Source of the DNA: JAEZDP01 sp044508265
Lineage (GTDB): Bacteria > Acidobacteriota > Vicinamibacteria > Vicinamibacterales > Vicinamibacteraceae
Assembly: GCA_044508265.1 (NCBI GenBank)
Contig: JBIQIB010000156.1
Coordinates: 1 to 7,835 of the forward strand
Reading direction: 5' to 3'
Length of the DNA stretch: 7,835 nucleotides
Of the stretch, positions 1 to 7,835 are shown piece by piece. The position numbers and the translations under genes are program-made. The notes beneath the pieces were generated by a model. The model ran no database searches. It worked only from the letters and a program-made list of their open reading frames with translations, and was not told where the DNA came from. Position 1 is the stretch's first letter. Each line of letters starts with the position of its first letter.

Positions 1-21
1 TTAGTCATTAGTCATTAGCCA
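1..21. repeat. Tandem heptamer repeat (3 copies) just upstream of trmFO
   Basis: Two exact copies of TTAGTCA are followed by one copy with a single change (TTAGCCA), in perfect 7-bp register, ending 6 bp before the trmFO start codon. The array touches the left edge of the window, so more copies may lie outside. It is A+T-rich against a very GC-rich background. The third copy supplies an in-frame TAG (16-18) that blocks any upstream extension of trmFO. Function is unknown. It could be a simple-sequence intergenic repeat or an artefact of strand slippage. Confidence 0.6.
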
Positions 22-27
22 TCAAGG

Positions 28-1473
28 ATGCGGCATCGAGTCACCATCATCGGCGGCGGGCTTGCCGGCTGCGAGGCGGCCTGGCAGGCAGCCGCCCAGG
101 GCGTTCACGTCCGGCTCCACGAGATGCGGCCCGTCCAGGGCACCGAGGTGCATCAGACCGATGCGCTCGCGGAGCTCGTGTGCAGCAACTCGTTCAGGGG
201 CGACAAGCTCGATAACGCCGTCGGCCTCCTGAAGGAAGAGATGCGCCGCCTTGGCTCGCTGATCATGCGCTGTGCCGACGCCGCGCGCGTGCCTGCCGGG
301 GCAGCCCTTGCCGTCGATCGCCATGCGTTCTCCGCGGCGGTGACCAGCGCCATCGCATCGCATCCGCTGATCAGCGTGGTGCGTGAAGAAGTACGTGCCG
401 TGCCGCCGCCGGCACCGGCGCACGAGCCGACGATCGTCGCCACCGGGCCACTCACCTCCGCCGCGCTGTCCGACGACATCGTGCGGCTCGTCGGCGCCGA
501 CCACCTCGCCTTCTACGACGCCATCAGCCCGATCGTCCTTGCCGACTCGATCGACACGTCCATCGTCTATCGCGCCTCGCGCTGGGGCCGCAGCACCGCC
601 GTCCGCGAAGGCGCCGGTACGGAGCCACCGGAGGCCGACGGCCCGGCCTGCGGCGTGGACGATGGGCAGGGCGATTACCTGAACTGCCCCTTGAACGAGG
701 AGCAGTACCGGGCGTTCTACGCCGCGTTGACGACAGCCGAATCGGCGACCGTTCACGACTTCGACCGCGCGCAGTTCTTCGAAGGGTGTCTGCCGATCGA
801 GGTCATGGCGCACCGCGGCGTCGACACGCTGCGCTTCGGACCGATGAAGCCGGTAGGCCTCCCCGACCCGCGCACGGGGCGCACGCCGTACGCCGTCGTG
901 CAGCTTCGGCAGGACACGCTGGCCGGCGACCACTACAGTCTCGTGGGCTTCCAGACGCAGTTGAAGTGGGGAGAGCAGGCGCGCGTCCTGCGGATGATCC
1001 CCGGGCTCGAGCAGGCCGAGTTCGTGCGCTTTGGCGTCGTCCATCGCAACACGTACATCAACGGGCCCACCGTGCTGCGTCCGACGTGGCAGGTGAAGAC
1101 GCGAGACGACCTGTTCTTTGCGGGGCAGGTGTCGGGCGTCGAAGGCTACGTCGAATCGGCGGCCTCGGGACTGCTGGCCGGGCTCAACGCCGCCCGGCTG
1201 GCGCGCGGCCTCGCGCCCGTCACGCTGCCGCGCGCGACGGCCATCGGCGCGCTCGCACACTACGTGTCGCACGCCGATCCGGCGCACTACCAGCCGACGA
1301 ACATCACCTTCGGCATCATGGAGCCGCTCGAGCAGCCTCCGCGCAAGAAGGCGCTGCGCAAGGAGGCGGTGGCGGGACGTGCGCTCGCGGCGCTCGACGA
1401 GTGGAAGGCCGCGCACCTGGAGCATCCCGTGCCCTCCGCGCAGCCGGCGCCGCTGGCACCGGCAGGGCCGTGA
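28..1473 (+). CDS. trmFO: TrmFO, methylenetetrahydrofolate-tRNA-(uracil-5-)-methyltransferase
   Basis: This FAD enzyme makes ribothymidine at U54 of the tRNA T-loop in the cytosol, taking its methyl group from 5,10-methylene-tetrahydrofolate. Seen in the 481-residue product: the N-terminal dinucleotide-binding motif GGGLAG (residues 9-14), the family block ELVCSNS with Cys52, the RVPAGAALAVDR block (87-98), GDYLNCPLNEEQY (215-227), and FEGCLPIE with Cys254. Cys52 and Cys254 correspond to the two catalytic cysteines known from the Bacillus enzyme. A VSGVEGYVESAASGLLAG block near the C-terminus is also typical. The protein is longer than the usual 435-460 residues, partly because of an insertion at about 190-213. 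ATG 28 is the first start after an in-frame TAG and lies directly before the FAD motif. AAGG abuts it with no spacing, so the ribosome binding site is poor. The stop codon overlaps the start of xer. Confidence 0.96.
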   Translation: MRHRVTIIGGGLAGCEAAWQAAAQGVHVRLHEMRPVQGTEVHQTDALAELVCSNSFRGDKLDNAVGLLKEEMRRLGSLIMRCADAARVPAGAALAVDRHAFSAAVTSAIASHPLISVVREEVRAVPPPAPAHEPTIVATGPLTSAALSDDIVRLVGADHLAFYDAISPIVLADSIDTSIVYRASRWGRSTAVREGAGTEPPEADGPACGVDDGQGDYLNCPLNEEQYRAFYAALTTAESATVHDFDRAQFFEGCLPIEVMAHRGVDTLRFGPMKPVGLPDPRTGRTPYAVVQLRQDTLAGDHYSLVGFQTQLKWGEQARVLRMIPGLEQAEFVRFGVVHRNTYINGPTVLRPTWQVKTRDDLFFAGQVSGVEGYVESAASGLLAGLNAARLARGLAPVTLPRATAIGALAHYVSHADPAHYQPTNITFGIMEPLEQPPRKKALRKEAVAGRALAALDEWKAAHLEHPVPSAQPAPLAPAGP

Positions 1474-2474
1474 GACGGCGCGGCGCGCCGGTGGTGCCGG
1501 AGCGGGACCTCTCGCCGGCATCACCGCTCCGCGACGCCATCCGCGGGTACCTCGACTACCTCGCGCTCAACCGCAACGCGTCGGCGCACACCGTCTCCGG
1601 CTACGAGTCGGACCTCCTGCAGTTCCTCTATTTCCTTGGCGCGTATTCCTCGACCAGGCGCGACGCGCTGACGCCGGCGCACGTCACGACGGAGGCCATC
1701 AGGGCGTTTCTCGGCGAGCTCCACGCCCGCGGCAACTCGCGCGCCTCGGCAGCCCGCCGTGTCTCGGCCCTCCGCGGCTTTGCCCGCTACCTGCGGCACG
1801 AAGGCCTGCGCGCCGACGACCCTGTCGCGCTCGTCGGCACGCCCCGGCGCGAGCAGCGCGTGCCACAGATCCTGTCGGTGGACGAGATGACGGCGCTGCT
1901 CGACACGCCGGACGTACAGACGCCGCTCGGCAGGCGCGACAGGGCGATGCTGGAACTGCTGTACGCGTCGGGCTTGCGATTGTCGGAGCTGGTGGGCCTC
2001 GACCTTGCGGACGTGAACCTGACGGGGCGCATGGTGCGCGTGATGGGGAAGGGGCGGAAGGAGCGGCTCGTGCCGTTCCACCCGACGGCGGGCGCGGCGC
2101 TGGCGCGCTGGCTGCCCGACCGCGAGATGCTGGCCCGGCAGGCCGCGGCGACAGGCCCCGGGGTTGGCAGGCGCGCCGGGCTGGGCGAGCCGCTCTTCGT
2201 GAACTATCGAGGTACCCGGCTCTCGCCGCGCAGCGTCCACCGGCTGCTCGTGCGGTACGTCTCGATGTGCAGCACGCGCTTCGGGATCAGCCCGCATGCG
2301 TTGCGCCACGCCTTCGCGACCCACCTGCTCGAGCGCGGCGCCGACCTGCGGGCCATCCAGGAGCTGCTCGGCCACAGCGCGCTGTCCACGACGCAGCGGT
2401 ACACGCAGGTCAACGTCCAGCACCTGCTCGACGTCTACCGCAAGGCGCACCCGAAGGCGCACGCGCCGGAGTAG
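1470..2474 (+). CDS. xerC: Tyrosine recombinase, XerC/XerD type
   Basis: Xer recombinases resolve chromosome dimers at dif during division. The 334-residue product has an N-terminal SAM-like core-binding domain (about 20-110) and a C-terminal catalytic domain. All catalytic residues are visible: Arg170 (ASGLRLSEL), Lys194 (GKGRKERLVP), His276 and Arg279 (PHALRHAFATHLL), His302 (LLGHSALSTTQRYT) and nucleophile Tyr311. Their spacing matches that of E. coli XerD. The frame is open far upstream inside trmFO. I chose GTG 1470 because it overlaps the trmFO stop (GTGA), the usual translational-coupling arrangement. GTG 1491 or 1494 are alternatives and would remove only residues outside the fold. 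The trmFO-xer pairing is also known from Firmicutes and argues for the chromosomal Xer rather than a phage integrase. XerC versus XerD cannot be decided from one paralogue, so the symbol is provisional. Confidence 0.9.
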   Translation: MRRRGAPVVPERDLSPASPLRDAIRGYLDYLALNRNASAHTVSGYESDLLQFLYFLGAYSSTRRDALTPAHVTTEAIRAFLGELHARGNSRASAARRVSALRGFARYLRHEGLRADDPVALVGTPRREQRVPQILSVDEMTALLDTPDVQTPLGRRDRAMLELLYASGLRLSELVGLDLADVNLTGRMVRVMGKGRKERLVPFHPTAGAALARWLPDREMLARQAAATGPGVGRRAGLGEPLFVNYRGTRLSPRSVHRLLVRYVSMCSTRFGISPHALRHAFATHLLERGADLRAIQELLGHSALSTTQRYTQVNVQHLLDVYRKAHPKAHAPE

Positions 2475-2486
2475 CGCGCTGCGTGC

Positions 2487-3893
<1,407 letters not shown>

Positions 3894-3897
3894 GGGT

Positions 3898-3905
3898 CTC
3901 TTCCT
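3898..3905 (-). promoter_or_regulatory. Ribosome binding site deciding the response-regulator start
   Basis: On the minus strand the sequence reads AGGAAGAG followed by ACCC and ATG. AGGAAG therefore sits 6 nt from the start codon at 3893. This favours the receiver-domain start over the in-frame ATGs at 3917 and 3992, whose extra residues are basic, proline-rich and unlike any receiver domain. ATG 3992 also lies inside the kinase gene. Confidence 0.7.
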
Positions 3906-3927
3906 GTTCTCGTTCATCCGTCCCGGA

Positions 3928-5100
3928 TCAGCGCGGCCGTGGGCCTCCGGGTGCGCCGGCGTCGGACGGCGTCTCCAGTTCGACGTCGACATGGGCCCGT
4001 ACCGGCAGCACCACCCGGAAGCACGTGCCGGTCCCGTGCTGGCTCTGCAGCAGCTCGATCCGTCCGCCGTGCGCGTTCACGATCTTGCGGACGATGGCCA
4101 GCCCGAGACCGGAGCCCCGGGGCTTGGTCGTGAAGAACGGGCTGAAGATGCGCTCCCGGATGCCTTCGGGGATACCCGGGCCGTCGTCCTCGATGTCGAT
4201 CTGGAGGGCGCCGGGGGGCGCCGTGTCGGGCGGCGCCCACGAGGGCGGCTCGATGGCCGTCACGCGCACGTGCACGCGTCCCTGTCCGTCGAGGGCCTCG
4301 AGGGCGTTGGCCACGAGGTTCGTGAATACCTGGCGCAACTGGTGATCGTCACCCTCGATCTCGGGCAGGTCGTCGGGAGCATCGACGCTGACGACGACAC
4401 CCCGTTTGGGTACCAGGCTGTCGGCCATCAGCAGCGCGTCGTCGAGGAGGGCGGGGATGTCCACCGTCGCGACGTGCAGGCGCACGGGACGCACGAAGTC
4501 GAGCACCTCGAGGACGATGGCGTTGGCCATCTTGGCCTCGGTGATGATGTCGTTCAGCAGCGTCAGGGCTTCGGCGTTGTCTGCGAGGCGCCGCTTGAGC
4601 AGGCCGGCCATCACCTCGATGCCCGCAAGCGGGTTCTTCACCTCGTGGGCGATGGCGGCGGCCATCTCGCCGAGGGCCGCGAGCCTGTCGCGCAGCCGCT
4701 CCCGCTCCTCGATCTGCTCGACCCGCGTCAGGTCCTTGAAGAAGAGCGCGGCGCCGGTGACCTCGCCAAGCCGGTTCCTGACGAGCGACAGCGTGTATCC
4801 GATGGCCCGGTTCGAGGGCGCGAGCCGAATCTCGGCGCGATTGGGCAGCACGTCGGTGTCGAACACCTGTTCGAAGACGGCACCGAGCTCCGGCGTGCCC
4901 GCGAGGACGTCGCTCACCGGCCGTCCGACGTCCTTCGCGTCGGGCACGAGGCCGAGCGTCGCGTACGCGGCGTCGTTCATGGCGACGAGCGACCCGTCGC
5001 GCCGGATGACGATCATGCCGTTACGCATCCCGGCGAGGAGATCGCGGAAGAACTCCTCGGAGACGTGGGGCGTCGGACTCGCGTTGACCGGAACTGTCAT
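3928..5100 (-). CDS. Soluble PAS-domain sensor histidine kinase, NtrB/HydH-like
   Basis: This kinase autophosphorylates a histidine and passes the phosphate to the response regulator encoded next to it. The 390-residue product has an N-terminal PAS domain (about 15-125, with FFRDLLAGMRNGMIVI and FFKDLTRVEQ), a short helical linker, a HisKA dimerisation helix with His152 in AHEVKNPLAGI, and a HATPase domain. The HATPase shows the N-box (NLVANALEAL, Asn261 and Asn265), G1 box DDGPGI (305-310), F-box FSPFFTTK and G2 box GSGLGL (329-334). No signal peptide or membrane helix is seen, so sensing should be cytoplasmic through PAS; the ligand is unknown. The start ATG 5100 has AGGA at 5110-5107, 6 nt upstream. 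The last 20 residues are Pro/Gly-rich and probably disordered. All catalytic boxes are intact. It is the first gene of a likely operon with the sigma-54 activator. Confidence 0.94.
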   Translation of the reverse strand: MTVPVNASPTPHVSEEFFRDLLAGMRNGMIVIRRDGSLVAMNDAAYATLGLVPDAKDVGRPVSDVLAGTPELGAVFEQVFDTDVLPNRAEIRLAPSNRAIGYTLSLVRNRLGEVTGAALFFKDLTRVEQIEERERLRDRLAALGEMAAAIAHEVKNPLAGIEVMAGLLKRRLADNAEALTLLNDIITEAKMANAIVLEVLDFVRPVRLHVATVDIPALLDDALLMADSLVPKRGVVVSVDAPDDLPEIEGDDHQLRQVFTNLVANALEALDGQGRVHVRVTAIEPPSWAPPDTAPPGALQIDIEDDGPGIPEGIRERIFSPFFTTKPRGSGLGLAIVRKIVNAHGGRIELLQSQHGTGTCFRVVLPVRAHVDVELETPSDAGAPGGPRPR

Positions 5101-5264
5101 CGTCTATCCTGTGCTGCCATACAAATGGCATGCCGCATGACGTTTTCGTTATGCGCTCACGATTATGGCGGCAGCTCCGATGACGCGCCGTCAGGATCGA
5201 GCGAAGGATGTCTGAATTGTAATCCCAGTGGGGAAGAAAGAGCGGAGGGATGTGCTGAGACGTC
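5101..5264 (-). promoter_or_regulatory. Spacer upstream of the kinase/response-regulator operon
   Basis: This 164-bp non-coding stretch separates the ABC-F stop from the kinase start, with both genes leftward. It is noticeably more A+T-rich than the flanking genes, as expected for a promoter. A -10-like CATAAT lies at 5167-5162 (minus strand), but I find no convincing -35 at 16-18 bp. A GGCATGCC palindrome sits at 5127-5134. I see no strong terminator with a T-tract for the ABC-F gene; a 14-bp palindrome overlaps its stop codon instead. The promoter assignment is inferred from position and composition. Confidence 0.4.

Positions 5265-5268
<4 letters not shown>
5255..5268. repeat. Perfect 14-bp palindrome spanning the ABC-F stop codon
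   Basis: CTGAGACGTCTCAG is its own reverse complement and contains the TGA stop of the ABC-F gene (minus strand, 5267-5265). As RNA it could fold into a 5-bp stem with an ACGT loop. The minus-strand sequence beyond it is pyrimidine-rich but has no run of T, so it is a weak terminator candidate. A palindrome of this size is expected about once by chance in a window this long. Confidence 0.35.
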
Positions 5269-7259
<1,991 letters not shown>

Positions 7260-7359
7260 GACCCACGATCGTAGCAGATGGGCCGTCTCGAAAGCCGACC
7301 GGCCCCGCCGCCACGACGTCAGATCCAGTGGCTGGACGGAACGTTCGAGGCGGCCCGTC

Positions 7360-7383
7360 CCTTGCATCGATATCGACGCAAGG
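7360..7383. promoter_or_regulatory. 24-bp near-perfect inverted repeat overlapping the sigma-gene RBS
   Basis: The two 12-bp arms match at 11 of 12 positions; the only mismatch is A7366 against C7377. The core TCGATATCGA (7367-7376) is perfect, and the outer arms are CCTTGC (7360-7365) and GCAAGG (7378-7383). The right arm contributes AAGG of the AAGGAG Shine-Dalgarno for the gene starting at 7393. As mRNA it could form a 6-bp stem, an A-C mismatch, a 3-bp stem and an AUAU loop, with the Shine-Dalgarno paired to CCUU. As DNA it could be a dimeric repressor or activator operator. The symmetry is seen directly; either function is inference. Confidence 0.55.
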
Positions 7384-7385
7384 AG
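7380..7385 (+). promoter_or_regulatory. Strong Shine-Dalgarno AAGGAG for the ECF sigma gene
   Basis: AAGGAG is followed by 7 nt and then ATG 7393, which is ideal spacing. It decides the sigma-factor start in favour of 7393 over ATG 7519, which has no comparable site. It also argues that the divergent ABC-F frame beyond 7259 is not translated. Confidence 0.75.
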
Positions 7386-7392
7386 CGTGCTC

Positions 7393-7835
7393 ATGAGTGT
7401 TTCTGTCCTCACTGGAGGTCGATTTGCCCCCACTGCGGAGGCTCGACCGACTATTTCCGAGGTCGAACGTCAGAACGCGAGGACACGGGGAGGCGATGCC
7501 CCGGTGTCCACTGCGCAGATGACGGCCAGCGACGAAGAACTCGTCGCCCGCTCGGCGGGGGGCGACCTCGACAGCTTCAACCAGCTCGTGGTGCGCTGGG
7601 AACGGCCGATCTATGCCCTGGCCTACCGCGTCATCGGGCGGGAAGAGGAAGCACATGACGTCGTGCAGGAGGCGTTCCTGCGCGCGTACCGGTCGCTCGG
7701 AGGGTTTCGCGGCCAGGCGAAGTTCTCGTCCTGGTTGTACCGTATTACCCTCAACCTCTGTCGCGACTGGATTCGTCGGCACCGCCGCGCCCCGTTCGTC
7801 GAGACGCCCGAGGGGGTCGACATCGTGGAACTGGC
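7393..7835 (+). CDS. ECF RNA polymerase sigma factor, RpoE-like (3' end outside window)
   Basis: This is an extracytoplasmic-function sigma factor that directs RNA polymerase to a stress or envelope regulon. The frame stays open to the window edge, giving 147 residues of an incomplete gene. Residues from about 43 (MTASDEELVARSAGGDLDSFNQL) match the sigma-70 region 2 fold: YALAYRVIGREEEAHDVVQEAFLRAYRSL is region 2.1-2.2, and FRGQAKFSSWLYRITLNLCRDWIRR is 2.3-2.4. Region 4 would lie beyond 7835. ATG 7393 is chosen for its AAGGAG at 7-nt spacing. It adds about 42 residues with no sigma-domain likeness; GTG 7504 or ATG 7519 would start next to the conserved fold but lack a good ribosome binding site. 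An anti-sigma gene commonly follows such factors but cannot be seen here. A 24-bp inverted repeat overlaps the ribosome binding site. Confidence 0.88.
   Translation, partial: MSVSVLTGGRFAPTAEARPTISEVERQNARTRGGDAPVSTAQMTASDEELVARSAGGDLDSFNQLVVRWERPIYALAYRVIGREEEAHDVVQEAFLRAYRSLGGFRGQAKFSSWLYRITLNLCRDWIRRHRRAPFVETPEGVDIVEL

Larger units (their letters stand above)
7260..7392. promoter_or_regulatory. Divergent intergenic region between ABC-F and ECF sigma genes
   Basis: This 133-bp region lies between outward-pointing starts (ABC-F GTG 7259 leftward, sigma ATG 7393 rightward), so both promoters should be here or overlap the genes. A GGAAC at 7338-7342, inside the 8-bp palindrome GAACGTTC (7339-7346), resembles an ECF -35 element. 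However, no matching -10 lies at the usual 16-17 bp spacing. The right third holds the 24-bp inverted repeat and the ribosome binding site listed separately. The promoter assignment rests on position only. Confidence 0.45.

Noticed and set aside
22..1524. A 500-codon open frame on the minus strand opposite trmFO
   Set aside because: It is a mirror of a convincing gene in GC-rich DNA. Its protein is Arg/Ala/His-rich low-information sequence with no recognisable motif. The same holds for the other long antisense frames in the window.
3894..3992. Response-regulator start at ATG 3992 or 3917
   Set aside because: The extra residues lie outside the receiver fold. 3992 would overlap the kinase gene by 65 bp, and AGGAAGAG is correctly spaced only for 3893.
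5120..5135. A sigma-54-like element on the minus strand before the kinase (GGCATG-N4-TTGTA)
   Set aside because: It fits GG-N10 well but has GT in place of the near-invariant GC. Its start site would fall at about 5109, inside the kinase Shine-Dalgarno, leaving almost no leader. It also overlaps a GGCATGCC palindrome that may explain the match by chance.
7338..7360. GGAAC at 7338 as an autoregulated ECF promoter for the sigma gene
   Set aside because: No TCnnA- or GTC-type -10 sits at 16-17 bp; the nearest GTC is only 14 bp away. The motif alone is too short to support a promoter.
7260..7433. N-terminal extension of the ABC-F protein to ATG 7433, 7394 or 7367
   Set aside because: The added residues have no ABC-F likeness. 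They would overlap the divergent sigma gene or its inverted repeat and lack well-placed ribosome binding sites. GTG 7259 directly precedes the first conserved strand.

Overview
The window is GC-rich bacterial chromosome, roughly two-thirds G+C by eye, and densely coded on both strands. The combination of a folate-dependent TrmFO, a large set of sigma-54/NtrC-type regulators and the protein character suggests an Acidobacteriota (Vicinamibacteria-like) or deltaproteobacterial-grade organism. That assignment is inference from style; no rRNA or other taxonomic marker is present.

Layout. Positions 1-27 hold a short tandem heptamer repeat. A rightward pair follows: trmFO (28-1473), the FAD/folate-dependent tRNA U54 methyltransferase, and a Xer-type tyrosine recombinase (1470-2474) that starts inside the trmFO stop codon. 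This trmFO-xer order is also known from Firmicutes. Only 12 bp separate the Xer stop from a convergent leftward block. That block is a two-component pair: a soluble PAS histidine kinase (5100-3928) followed 34 bp later by its NtrC-type sigma-54 activator (3893-2487). Upstream of the kinase, after a 164-bp spacer, is a leftward ABC-F translation-type ATPase (7259-5265). A 133-bp divergent intergenic region separates it from the start of a rightward ECF sigma-factor gene (7393 to beyond the window end).

How the genes work together. trmFO and xer look like a translationally coupled housekeeping pair. The kinase and sigma-54 activator form a complete phosphorelay, but its signal and targets cannot be read here. 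The ABC-F protein is probably an independent ribosome-associated factor. The ECF sigma gene is probably the head of a sigma/anti-sigma locus that continues outside the window.

Assessment. Most of the window is ordinary core genome and I see no defence system, mobile element, CRISPR array or RNA gene. The one signal I consider worth real follow-up is a 24-bp near-perfect inverted repeat (7360-7383) that runs into the Shine-Dalgarno sequence of the ECF sigma gene. It could be an operator, or an RNA hairpin hiding the ribosome binding site. Secondary points are the trmFO insertion, the heptamer repeat and the non-conserved N-terminal extension of the sigma factor.
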